The notes beneath the pieces were generated by a model, which did not search any database, had not been told where the DNA came from, and saw nothing but the letters and a program-made list of their open reading frames with translations. DNA of 12,897 nucleotides from an uncultured Shinella sp. (GTDB taxonomy: Bacteria > Pseudomonadota > Alphaproteobacteria > Rhizobiales > Rhizobiaceae). The DNA is taken from positions 1-12,897 of the forward strand of contig NZ_CAMLFY010000124.1 in assembly GCF_946479415.1 (NCBI RefSeq), read 5' to 3'. This document shows, in pieces, positions 1 to 7,001 of the stretch. Numbering within the stretch: position 1 is the first letter of the stretch; each line of letters begins with the position of its first letter. A program made the position numbers and the translations under genes.

Positions 1-1443
1 CGCAAGATCAAGGAATACGAAGTCCTTGACGAAGAGGGCCTGCAGCTCATCGAAAACAATGCCGACCGCGTGCTCGAGGAAATCGGCATCGAATTTCGCG
101 ACGATGCCGAAGCGCTCCAGCTCTGGCGCGAAGCCGGCGCGGATGTGCGCGGCGAACGCGTGCATTTCCCCAAGGGTCTCTGCCGCGAACTCCTGAAGAC
201 CGCGCCGTCGAACTTCACCTGGCATGCCCGCAATCCCGAGCGCAGCGTGTATATCGGCGGCAAGGCCACCGTCTTCGTGCCGGTTTACGGCCCGCCCTTC
301 GTGCGCGATCTGGAAGGCAACCGCCGTTATGCGACCATCGAGGACTTCCGCAATTTCGTGAAGCTCGCCTATATGGCGCCGTCCATGCATTCGTCCGGCG
401 GCACGGTCTGCGAGCCGGTGGACGTTCCGGTGAACAAGCGTCACCTGGACATGGTCTACACCCACCTCAAATATTCCGACAAGCCGTTCATGGGCTCCGT
501 CACCGCGCCGGAACGCGCGGAAGACTCCATTGCCATGGCCAAGCTCGTGTTCGGCGACGAGTTCGTCGAAAACAACACGGTCATGATGAACCTCATCAAC
601 GCCAACTCGCCGATGGTCTTCGACGAGACCATGGTGGGCGCGCTGAAGGTCTATGCCCGCCATAACCAAGCTTGCGTCGTCTCGCCGTTCATCCTGTCGG
701 GCGCCATGAGCCCGGTCACGGTCGCCGGCACGCTGACGCAGATCCTCGCCGAAGTTCTCGCCGGTGCCTCCTTCACCCAGCTCATCCGCAAGGGTGCGCC
801 GGTGCTGTTCGGTACGTTTGCCGCCTCGATCTCCATGCAGTCGGGCGCACCGACTTTCGGTTCGCCGGAGCCGTCGCTCGTCTCCTATGGTGCGGCCCAG
901 CTCGCGCGTCGCCTCGGCATTCCGTTCCGTACCGGCGGTTCGCTCTGCGGCTCGAAAATCCCGGATGCGCAAGCCGCCCATGAATCGGCCAACACGCTGA
1001 ACATGACGCTGCTGGCCGGCACCAACTTCGTGCTGCACGCCGCCGGCTGGCTCGAAGGCGGCCTCGTTGCCTCCTACGAGAAGTTCATGATCGACCAGGA
1101 TCAGCTCGGCATGCAGCAGAAGTTCGCCGAGGGCATCGACCTCTCGGAGAACGCGCAGGCACTCGACGCCATCCGCGAAGTCGGTCCGGGCAGCCACTAT
1201 CTCGGCTGCGCCCATACCCAGGCCAACTTCCAGACCGCCTTCTACCGCTCGCCGCTCGCTGACAACAACTCGTTCGAGCAGTGGGAAATCGAGGGCCAGA
1301 AGCGCATCGAAGACCGTGCCAATGCGCTTTGCCGCACCTGGCTGGAAAACTACGAGGCGCCCTATCTCGATCCGGCCATCGACGATGCCCTGCTTGCCTA
1401 TATCAAGGAGCGCAAGGACTCGATGCCGGACGCCTTCACCTGA
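1..1443 (+). CDS. MttB-family (trimethylamine/glycine betaine) corrinoid methyltransferase, 5' end missing
   Basis: The reading frame is open from base 1 to a TGA at 1441-1443. The visible 480 residues lack only a short N-terminus compared with the usual length of about 500. The protein matches the trimethylamine methyltransferase (MttB) superfamily, TIM-barrel enzymes that pass a methyl group from a quaternary or tertiary amine to a cobalamin-bound corrinoid protein. Family-like stretches are the N-terminal VLEEIGIEF, the central GAPTFGSPEPSLVSYGAAQLAR and the late NFVLHAAGWLEGG. No in-frame TAG exists, so this is a non-pyrrolysine member; the characterised member of that kind, MtgB, uses glycine betaine. 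The substrate here is inferred from betaine genes elsewhere in the window (bmt, proVW). No corrinoid protein or methyltetrahydrofolate partner is visible; they may lie upstream. The frame continues past the stop to another TGA at 1552-1554 (see findings). A GTG at 70 is internal and not the true start. Confidence 0.88.
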   Translation, partial: RKIKEYEVLDEEGLQLIENNADRVLEEIGIEFRDDAEALQLWREAGADVRGERVHFPKGLCRELLKTAPSNFTWHARNPERSVYIGGKATVFVPVYGPPFVRDLEGNRRYATIEDFRNFVKLAYMAPSMHSSGGTVCEPVDVPVNKRHLDMVYTHLKYSDKPFMGSVTAPERAEDSIAMAKLVFGDEFVENNTVMMNLINANSPMVFDETMVGALKVYARHNQACVVSPFILSGAMSPVTVAGTLTQILAEVLAGASFTQLIRKGAPVLFGTFAASISMQSGAPTFGSPEPSLVSYGAAQLARRLGIPFRTGGSLCGSKIPDAQAAHESANTLNMTLLAGTNFVLHAAGWLEGGLVASYEKFMIDQDQLGMQQKFAEGIDLSENAQALDAIREVGPGSHYLGCAHTQANFQTAFYRSPLADNNSFEQWEIEGQKRIEDRANALCRTWLENYEAPYLDPAIDDALLAYIKERKDSMPDAFT

Positions 1444-1550
1444 AAGGGTCCCGATCGCGCCAGGGAGCAAGGCGGAGCGACGCGGGTGGCGGACATGATC
1501 CAGAAGGAAGTCTGGCGTCCCCACTATGAACTCAAAGGGGACGTGACCAA

Positions 1551-2243
1551 GTGAGGCCGCGTCCTCCCGATCTCGAAACGATCCGTGCGGCTCTCCAGCC
1601 GCACGGTCTTTTTTTGCGCGGTTTCGTGAATTTCGCGGAAGGCGAGGCGGTTCCGCATCTGGCGGGCGGCGGTTCGGCAAGGAGCGTTGTCCTCATCGGC
1701 AATATCGGCAGTTCCCTGTGGCCGGCCTTTTCCCGCTGGCGGGAAACTGCTCCGGATCGCGGCGGCCGCGAACCGCTCGACACTTGGTCGAAAGCTGTCA
1801 TCCACCCCATCGCCGCCCTGGCCGATGCAACGGCGTGGTTTCCGTCCGATCCGCCCTGGCAGCCCTTCCAGCAATGGGCCATGCGCGCCGAGGGCCTGAA
1901 GGCCTCGCCGCTCGGCATCCTCATCCATCCCGTCTACGGTCTCTGGCATGGCTACCGCGGGGCTCTCGGTTTCGCGGAACCGATCATTGATGCATCGGCG
2001 CCGCACGCCGCGCATCCCTGTGATCACTGTCCGGACAAACCCTGTCTCACCACCTGTCCCGCCGGCGCGGTGCGGCCAGACATATTTGACGTGCCCGCCT
2101 GTCGTTCGCATTTGCGCACACCGGAGGGGCAGGGCGGCTGCATGATTGGCGGTTGCCTCGCCCGTGCGGCTTGCCCGGTTGGCAGCGATTTCCGCTATAA
2201 CGACGCGCAGCTTCGCTTCCACATGGCGGCGCTGTCGCTTTGA
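1551..2243 (+). CDS. 4Fe-4S double-cluster protein coupled to mttB
   Basis: A 230-residue protein starting at GTG 1551, with AAAGGGG at 1534-1540 as likely ribosome binding site. Its start overlaps a TGA at 1552-1554 that lies in the mttB frame. The C-terminal third carries two cysteine sets: C157-x2-C160-x4-C165-x3-C169-Pro, and C184, C197, C202, C208-Pro. This is the pattern of a bacterial 2[4Fe-4S] ferredoxin module. The first 150 residues form a soluble domain (SVVLIGNIGSSLWPAF near 45-60) resembling the N-terminal part of QueG-like or reductive-dehalogenase-like proteins. It has no signal peptide or membrane segment, so it should be cytoplasmic. It is much shorter than epoxyqueuosine reductase (about 350-380 residues), so queG is not assigned. 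Because it follows mttB directly, a role in reducing or reactivating the corrinoid partner is an attractive inference, but the sequence does not prove it. Confidence 0.8.
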   Translation: MRPRPPDLETIRAALQPHGLFLRGFVNFAEGEAVPHLAGGGSARSVVLIGNIGSSLWPAFSRWRETAPDRGGREPLDTWSKAVIHPIAALADATAWFPSDPPWQPFQQWAMRAEGLKASPLGILIHPVYGLWHGYRGALGFAEPIIDASAPHAAHPCDHCPDKPCLTTCPAGAVRPDIFDVPACRSHLRTPEGQGGCMIGGCLARAACPVGSDFRYNDAQLRFHMAALSL

Positions 2244-2291
2244 TCGCGGTCCGTCGTTAAATTTGCCGCATTGCCCCTTGAGCCAAGAGAC

Positions 2292-3044
2292 ATGCGCGCG
2301 CTCCTGTTCCTCTCCGTCCTGTCTTTCACCCTTGCCCTTCGGAACCTTGCCATGGCCGAACCGCCCCATTGCACCGAGATCGAGCACCTCTCCGGCCGCT
2401 ACACCGTCTGCACCTTCGATCCCGTCAAGGACACGATCCGTCTCTTCGGTGCCGGGACGCTGGAGACGCGGGGGGCGACCTATGACCAGCTCAACACGCA
2501 TCTGCTGCGCAACGGCCAGCACATGAGCTTCGCCATGAATGGCGGCATGTACCATCCGGGTTACGGCCCGGTCGGGCTGCTGGTCGAGCAGGGCAGGGAG
2601 ATCGGCAAAATCAACCAGGCCGATGCCTTCGGCAATTTCTTCATGAAACCGAACGGCGTGTTCTGGGTGGCGGATGGCAAGGCTGGTGTGATGGAGACGG
2701 AAGCCTTTGCCAAGGCCGCTCTTTCGCCGCGCGAGGCGACGCAGTCCGGGCCAATGCTGGTGATCGACGGACAGATCCATCCGCGTTTCCTGCCGGATGC
2801 GACGAGCCTGCAGATCCGCAACGGCGTCGGCATCTTGCCCGATGGACGCGTCGCCTTTGCGATTTCCCAAAATCCGGTGCGCTTCCACGATTTCGCGACG
2901 CTGTTCCGGGATCGGCTTCAGAGCAAGAATGCACTGTTCCTCGATGGCAGCATTTCCAGCCTGTATGCCCCCGAAATCCGGCGGCATGACCGGGATGCGG
3001 TGACGGGCACGATCATCGCGGTCGTGAAAAATCTGCCCTGGTGA
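2292..3044 (+). CDS. Secreted phosphodiester glycosidase-like protein (DUF2233/NAGPA domain)
   Basis: A 250-residue protein. The frame also opens at a TTG (2271), but the ATG at 2292 is preferred because it puts a signal peptide at the very N-terminus (MRALLFLSVLSFTLALRNLAMA, likely cut near residue 22), so the product is probably periplasmic. The rest matches the DUF2233/NAGPA (phosphodiester glycosidase) fold, with AMNGGMYHPGYGPVGLLV at about 81-98, GPMLVIDG at 153-160, RNGVGI at 176-181 and FLDGSISSLY at 216-225. NAGPA, the animal member, removes N-acetylglucosamine from a mannose 6-phosphate diester; bacterial substrates are mostly unknown. Cys27 and Cys40 could form a disulfide in the periplasm. 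It starts 48 bases after the 4Fe-4S gene on the same strand, so co-transcription is possible, though no functional link is evident. Confidence 0.82.
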   Translation: MRALLFLSVLSFTLALRNLAMAEPPHCTEIEHLSGRYTVCTFDPVKDTIRLFGAGTLETRGATYDQLNTHLLRNGQHMSFAMNGGMYHPGYGPVGLLVEQGREIGKINQADAFGNFFMKPNGVFWVADGKAGVMETEAFAKAALSPREATQSGPMLVIDGQIHPRFLPDATSLQIRNGVGILPDGRVAFAISQNPVRFHDFATLFRDRLQSKNALFLDGSISSLYAPEIRRHDRDAVTGTIIAVVKNLPW

Positions 3045-3060
3045 GATTTTTTTCGCGGAA

Positions 3061-3090
3061 GCACCCAAGGATCGCCCTGTGACGCACGTC
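3061..3090 (+). promoter_or_regulatory. Possible ECF-type promoter region upstream of the sigma factor gene
   Basis: The 79-base gap between the DUF2233 gene and the sigma gene holds a block at 3061-3074 (GCACCCAAGGATCG) that recurs almost exactly at 3783-3797 with one extra C. Downstream, 3087-3090 reads CGTC, a common core in ECF -10 elements. ECF genes often transcribe themselves, so this is a plausible autoregulated promoter, but the -35/-10 assignment is a guess. Confidence 0.25.
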
Positions 3091-3123
3091 TGAAGGGATA
3101 GTGCACGCAATCGGGATGGACCC

Positions 3124-3645
3124 GTGGAAACAGAACTCGTCGAAAAGGCGGCTTCGGGAGACAGGCAGGCCTTCGCCGCCCTGATCGAAAGCCGCTATGA
3201 TTTCATTCATGCCGTCGCCTGGCGATGGTGCGGCGACCGGCAGGATGCCGAGGACGTGGCGCAGGAGGTGTGCATACGCCTCGCCAATGCCATCCGAGGC
3301 TTCAAGGGTGCAAGCCGCTTCGGCACCTGGCTCTATACGGTGACGTTGAACGCTGCGCGCGATCAGATGCGCAAGCGCCGCCGCTCCGAATGGCGCGACG
3401 CGGCCTATCTGCGCGAGCAGGCGGTGCTGGGCGATGTGCCGACGGAAGAAGGCAGCGAGGAGCTGTGGCAGGCCGTGCGGCAACTGCCGGACAAGCAGCG
3501 CGATGCCGTGCTGCTCATCTACGGCGAAGGTCTGAGCCACGCCGCGGCGGCCGATGTGCTCGGCTGCGCCGAAACGACGATTTCCTGGCATGTGCACGAA
3601 GCCCGCAAGCGCCTGAAGGCGCTTTTGCGCGATGCCGCCGCGTGA
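3124..3645 (+). CDS. ECF-family RNA polymerase sigma factor
   Basis: A 173-residue group IV (ECF) sigma factor, which directs RNA polymerase to a small stress- or envelope-related regulon. Region 2 spans about 15-88, including DAEDVAQEVCIRL (41-53, core polymerase contact and -10 recognition) and the FGTWLYTVTLNAARD helix (66-80). Region 4 spans about 112-170, with LPDKQRDAVLL (121-131) and the DNA-binding helix region of GCAETTISWHVHEARKRL (147-164). There is no long C-terminal extension of the ECF41/ECF42 kind. The start is GTG 3124, preceded by GGGATGG as a weak ribosome binding site. The VWA gene follows after 14 bases, so the two should be one operon. No separate anti-sigma gene is present; the N-terminus of the VWA protein is a candidate for that role. 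Confidence 0.93.
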   Translation: METELVEKAASGDRQAFAALIESRYDFIHAVAWRWCGDRQDAEDVAQEVCIRLANAIRGFKGASRFGTWLYTVTLNAARDQMRKRRRSEWRDAAYLREQAVLGDVPTEEGSEELWQAVRQLPDKQRDAVLLIYGEGLSHAAAADVLGCAETTISWHVHEARKRLKALLRDAAA

Positions 3646-3659
3646 CGGAAGGACCTGTT

Positions 3660-5732
3660 ATGACCGATCTCGACCTCGAAAAACTCGCCCGCCGCACGCC
3701 CCCGGCCGCCGACGCATCGGCACGCACGGCCGCACTCGCCGCCGCCATGCAGGCTTTCGGCGATGCGGAAAAAAATGCCGATGCACCCCAAGGATCGACT
3801 GCGGGCGGGCGTCAAACCTCCATCTTCAACCGGATATGGAGCCCCATCATGAACCGCAAATTTCTGGCCGGCTCGGCCCTGGCCACCCTGCTCGTCGTGC
3901 CCGTCGCAGGCCTCGTCAGCTATGAAATGGTGCGCAACGGCACGGTGCCGCTGACGACGGAGACGGAGATTGCCGCAAAGCCTGTAGAGGGTGAGTTTCG
4001 CGCACGCGCCGACAAGAAGATGTCGTTGGACGACATCGACGCTGCCGAGATTTCCAGGCTTCTGAATAAGGAGCAGTCTACCAGTGGTGGTGCCAAGCGC
4101 TCGACGCCGAACGCGGATGCAAAAGCGATCGCTTCCGAACCCGTTCCCCTTGCCGAAAGCCATGAAGCGGCAGAGCAGGCCGTACCCAGAAAGTTTGAAT
4201 ACTCTATTACCTCAAGCGATGGCTTATCCACGCAGGAGATGAACCGCACTATTGCGCAACCCTCAGCAGCGGCGGATTCCATCGCCATGCCGATGCCGGA
4301 AGAGAACCGCGAGCGCTTCGCCTCCGCTGATCCGAATCCGGTCAAGAGCGTCGCCACCGATCCGGTCTCGACCTTCTCGGCGGATGTCGACACGGCCTCC
4401 TATTCCTATATGCGCGGCGCGCTGCTCGGCGGCAGCCTGCCGGAGCCGGATTCGGTACGTGTCGAGGAACTGGTCAACTACTTCCCCTATGACTGGAAGG
4501 GGCCGGAGACGGCGGAAAAGCCGTTCAACGCCACCGTCACCGTCATGCCGACGCCGTGGAACAAGGACACCGAGCTGCTGCATATCGGCATCAAGGGGTT
4601 CGAGACCGTGGCGACGGAGCAGCCTTCCGCCAACCTCGTCTTCCTGATCGACGTTTCCGGCTCGATGGACGAGGACGACAAGCTGCCGCTCTTGAAAAGC
4701 GCCTTCCGCCTGCTGGTCGGCAAGCTGAAGGAGACGGATACGGTGTCGATCGTCACCTATGCCGGCGATGCCGGCGTGGTGCTGGAGCCGACGGCTGCCA
4801 AGGATCGCCAGAAAATCCTCGACGCCATCGACAATCTCCAGCCCGGTGGATCGACGGCGGGCGCCCAGGGTATCGAGGTGGCCTACAAGCTGGCTGAAAA
4901 GGCCTTCAAGAAGGATGGCGTGAACCGCGTCATGCTGGCGACGGACGGCGATTTCAATGTCGGCCCGGCGAGCGACGAGGACCTGAAGCGCATCATCGAG
5001 GAGCGCCGCAAGTCCGGCATCTTCCTCTCCGTGCTCGGCTTCGGCCGCGGCAACTACAATGACGGCATGATGCAGACGCTGGCGCAGAACGGCAACGGCA
5101 CGGCTGCCTATATCGATACGCTGGCCGAGGCGCAGAAGACGCTGGTGGAGGAGGCGGGGTCTTCGCTCTTCCCCATCGCCAAGGACGTGAAATTCCAGAT
5201 CGAGTTCAATCCGGAGCGCGTCGCCGAATATCGCCTGATCGGCTATGAGACCCGCATTCTCAACCGCGAGGATTTCAACAACGACAAGGTCGATGCCGGC
5301 GATATCGGCTCCGGCCACCGGGTGACTGCGATCTACGAGGTGACGCCGAAGGGCAGCCCCGCCGTGCTGAACGATCCCCTGCGCTATGGCAAGGCGGACG
5401 CCGCGACGACGCAGGCCGCCGGCAGCGGCGAACTCGCCTTCCTGAAGATGCGCTGGAAGAAGCCGGATGGCGACAAGAGCGAACTCGTGACGATGCCGGT
5501 AACGGATGCCAATGCGGTTGCCGATGTGAATGCCGCTTCGACCGATATCCGCTTCTCGGTCGCGGTTGCGGCCTTCGGGCAGAAGCTGAAGGGCGTTTCC
5601 GCCTTGCAGGACTATGCCTACGGCTCGATCCTCGGCCTTGCCGAAGCCGCCAAGGGCAATGATCCCTTCGGCTACCGGGCGGAGTTCGTGAAGCTGGTAC
5701 AGCTGGCACAGGGCCTTTCCGGCGGAAAGTGA
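3660..5732 (+). CDS. Membrane-anchored YfbK-like von Willebrand factor A domain protein
   Basis: A 690-residue protein whose ATG at 3660 is preceded by GGAAGG. Residues 1-63 are hydrophilic and Ala-rich. One hydrophobic segment lies at about 67-87. A low-complexity linker runs to about 230. A YfbK-type N-terminal domain follows (DPVSTFSADVDTASYSY from 234). The VWA domain begins near 325 with the MIDAS motif DVSGSM (Asp331, Ser333, Ser335) and ATDGDFNVG around 428. The C-terminal 180 residues resemble the DUF3520 domain of YfbK (IRFSVAVAAFGQKLKG). The VWA part probably lies in the periplasm and binds a partner through a divalent metal. The pairing with an ECF sigma factor and the cytoplasmic N-terminal segment suggest that residues 1-63 hold the sigma factor, a fused anti-sigma. 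An alternative start at ATG 3849 (residue 64, GGAG 8 bases upstream) would give a form without this segment. The frame is open back to 3225 but that part lies inside the sigma gene and is not coding. Confidence 0.88.
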   Translation: MTDLDLEKLARRTPPAADASARTAALAAAMQAFGDAEKNADAPQGSTAGGRQTSIFNRIWSPIMNRKFLAGSALATLLVVPVAGLVSYEMVRNGTVPLTTETEIAAKPVEGEFRARADKKMSLDDIDAAEISRLLNKEQSTSGGAKRSTPNADAKAIASEPVPLAESHEAAEQAVPRKFEYSITSSDGLSTQEMNRTIAQPSAAADSIAMPMPEENRERFASADPNPVKSVATDPVSTFSADVDTASYSYMRGALLGGSLPEPDSVRVEELVNYFPYDWKGPETAEKPFNATVTVMPTPWNKDTELLHIGIKGFETVATEQPSANLVFLIDVSGSMDEDDKLPLLKSAFRLLVGKLKETDTVSIVTYAGDAGVVLEPTAAKDRQKILDAIDNLQPGGSTAGAQGIEVAYKLAEKAFKKDGVNRVMLATDGDFNVGPASDEDLKRIIEERRKSGIFLSVLGFGRGNYNDGMMQTLAQNGNGTAAYIDTLAEAQKTLVEEAGSSLFPIAKDVKFQIEFNPERVAEYRLIGYETRILNREDFNNDKVDAGDIGSGHRVTAIYEVTPKGSPAVLNDPLRYGKADAATTQAAGSGELAFLKMRWKKPDGDKSELVTMPVTDANAVADVNAASTDIRFSVAVAAFGQKLKGVSALQDYAYGSILGLAEAAKGNDPFGYRAEFVKLVQLAQGLSGGK

Positions 5733-5737
5733 GGCGG

Positions 5738-6019
5738 CTACGCGGCGGGCCGATTGCTCGATGAGGTCGCCGCGCTATCCTTCTCGCTCCGCCTGCGGGC
5801 GGCCGGGGACGGCAGACGGATGAGGGGCGCTGTCCAGCGCCTCTCTTTCGTTTGCGGCAGAGGCTCGCAGCCCAACCGGCTCCCCTCGACCAGATCGAGG
5901 CCTGCATCGCGCAGCAAACGCCGGTCGCCGCGCGCGACGAGCAAACGCAAGGCTTCCCGCTCCGTCCGCTTCTGGCGGTGATGTACCCAGATCAACCGTA
6001 ATGTCTCGAAAATACCCAT
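5738..6019 (-). CDS. DUF1127 domain small protein
   Basis: A 93-residue basic protein. Residues 9-50 (LIWVHHRQKRTEREALRLLV... then RLLRDAGLD) match the DUF1127 pattern of an Arg-rich helix followed by a D/S-x-x-LLRDxGL helix. DUF1127 proteins are common in alphaproteobacteria. Some short ones bind RNA or affect phosphate and carbon metabolism, but for most the role is unknown. The ATG at 6019 has a strong ribosome binding site (AAGGAAAGG, 9 bases upstream on the minus strand). About 45 residues, rich in Arg, Ser, Pro and Ala, follow the domain, making it longer than the usual 45-75 residues. It is divergent from the LysR gene, whose product is the obvious candidate regulator. Its stop lies 5 bases from the VWA stop, tail to tail. 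Confidence 0.72.
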   Translation of the reverse strand: MGIFETLRLIWVHHRQKRTEREALRLLVARGDRRLLRDAGLDLVEGSRLGCEPLPQTKERRWTAPLIRLPSPAARRRSEKDSAATSSSNRPAA

Positions 6020-6064
6020 GCTCTGCGCCTTTCCTTCTGCACAGAGCCAAGCAAAGCCGTAGAC

Positions 6065-6079
6065 ATTTCACAAACGAAT
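6065..6079. promoter_or_regulatory. Candidate LysR box between the DUF1127 and LysR genes
   Basis: The divergent gap contains ATTTCACAAACGAAT, a loose dyad (ATT...AAT) that fits the T-N11-A rule for LysR-type regulators (T6066, A6078). Its place, 46 bases upstream of the DUF1127 start and 38 bases before the preferred LysR start, suits control of both genes by LysR. The dyad is short, so the assignment is tentative. Confidence 0.3.
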
Positions 6080-6116
6080 AGCGATGATGGCTGGCATCAG
6101 AAAAAGCGATGGCGCC

Positions 6117-7001
6117 ATGTATCCACCTCTCGAAAGCGATCTGCTCAGGATTTTCGTCGCCGTGGCCCAGGCGGGCAATGTCACCCATGCCGCCGACAAG
6201 CTCGCGCGCACGCAATCGGCAATCAGCATGCAGGTGCGCAAACTGGAGGAATCCGTCGGGGCGAAACTCTTCGAGCGCGGGCCGCGCGGTGTCGGGCTGA
6301 CGATGGAGGGGCAGCGGCTGCTGCCCTATGCCAAGCGCATCGTCGGGCTGGTCGACGAGACGACGGCGGCGATGCGCACCCTGCCGCTGGACGGGCCGGT
6401 GCGCGTCGGCATCCCCGAGGAATACAATCAGACGGTCCTGCCCAATGCGCTTGCCGGTTTCGCGGAGGCCCATCCCGGCACGGAGGTAACGGTGTTTTGC
6501 GGCTATACGGCCCAGCAGATGGAGGCTCTGGAGGCGGACGAGCTTGATCTCGCCGTCATCTTCGAATGGGACGGTGGCATTTCCGGTGAGCTTCTGGCGA
6601 TCGACCCGACCGTCTGGGTGGCTTCGGTCGCCCATAATCTGCATCTGGAGAGGCCGGTGCCCGTCGCCTTCTATCGTAGATCGGTCTGGTGCCGGGAATT
6701 TGCGCAGCGCTCGCTGGAGCGTCATGCGATCCCCTATCGCGTCGCCTATACCAGCGACACGAGCAGCGGCCTGCGTTCCGCCGTCGAAAGCGGGCTTGCG
6801 ATTGCCCCGCTCGCGCGCAGCAACATTCCGACGGGTGCGCGGGAGCTGACGTCTGCCGACGGGTTTCCGGTGGTCGATTCCTCGCGTGTCGTGCTGAAGC
6901 GCAATCCGCGCCGGGGCGGGCCGGCGATCGACGGCATGGCGAACCTGATCCGCAAATCCTTCGCGCCGCTGGCGGCCAATACCGATCAGGCTTTCGGATA
7001 G
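6117..7001 (+). CDS. LysR-family transcriptional regulator
   Basis: With the ATG at 6117 the product is 294 residues, the usual LysR length. An earlier ATG pair at 6084/6087 would add 10-11 residues that do not resemble a LysR N-terminus, and neither start has a strong ribosome binding site. Residues 6-63 form the winged helix-turn-helix (LLRIFVAVAQAGNVTHAADKL, then RTQSAISMQVRKLEESVGAKLFER). Residues from about 92 (GPVRVGIPEEYNQTVLP) form the periplasmic-binding-protein-like effector domain, with SAVESGLAIAPLARS near the second subdomain hinge. The effector is unknown. It is divergent from the DUF1127 gene. The arrangement recalls the LysR regulator VtlR of Brucella and Agrobacterium, which controls DUF1127 genes; orthology is not claimed. 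The 3' end overlaps the convergent 115-residue gene by 16 bases. Confidence 0.92.
   Translation: MYPPLESDLLRIFVAVAQAGNVTHAADKLARTQSAISMQVRKLEESVGAKLFERGPRGVGLTMEGQRLLPYAKRIVGLVDETTAAMRTLPLDGPVRVGIPEEYNQTVLPNALAGFAEAHPGTEVTVFCGYTAQQMEALEADELDLAVIFEWDGGISGELLAIDPTVWVASVAHNLHLERPVPVAFYRRSVWCREFAQRSLERHAIPYRVAYTSDTSSGLRSAVESGLAIAPLARSNIPTGARELTSADGFPVVDSSRVVLKRNPRRGGPAIDGMANLIRKSFAPLAANTDQAFG

Noticed and set aside
1..1443. Pyrrolysine in the MttB homologue
   Set aside because: There is no in-frame TAG in the visible part of the gene, so the protein belongs to the non-pyrrolysine group.
1551..2243. Epoxyqueuosine reductase (queG)
   Set aside because: The protein is about 130 residues too short and its first cluster has C-x2-C-x4-C spacing instead of C-x2-C-x2-C, so only a distant likeness remains.
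3045..3053. T-run after the DUF2233 gene as a terminator
   Set aside because: No GC-rich inverted repeat precedes the Ts, so it does not form a rho-independent terminator.
1524..3110. Open frame of 528 codons on the minus strand
   Set aside because: It lies opposite two well supported genes (4Fe-4S protein and DUF2233 protein), its translation is Arg-, Gly- and His-rich without any motif, and such antisense frames are common in GC-rich genomes.
3225..3659. Upstream extension of the VWA frame inside the sigma gene
   Set aside because: The translation is low-complexity Arg/Ala-rich sequence in the shadow of the sigma gene. The ATG at 3660 has a proper ribosome binding site and sits 14 bases after the sigma stop.
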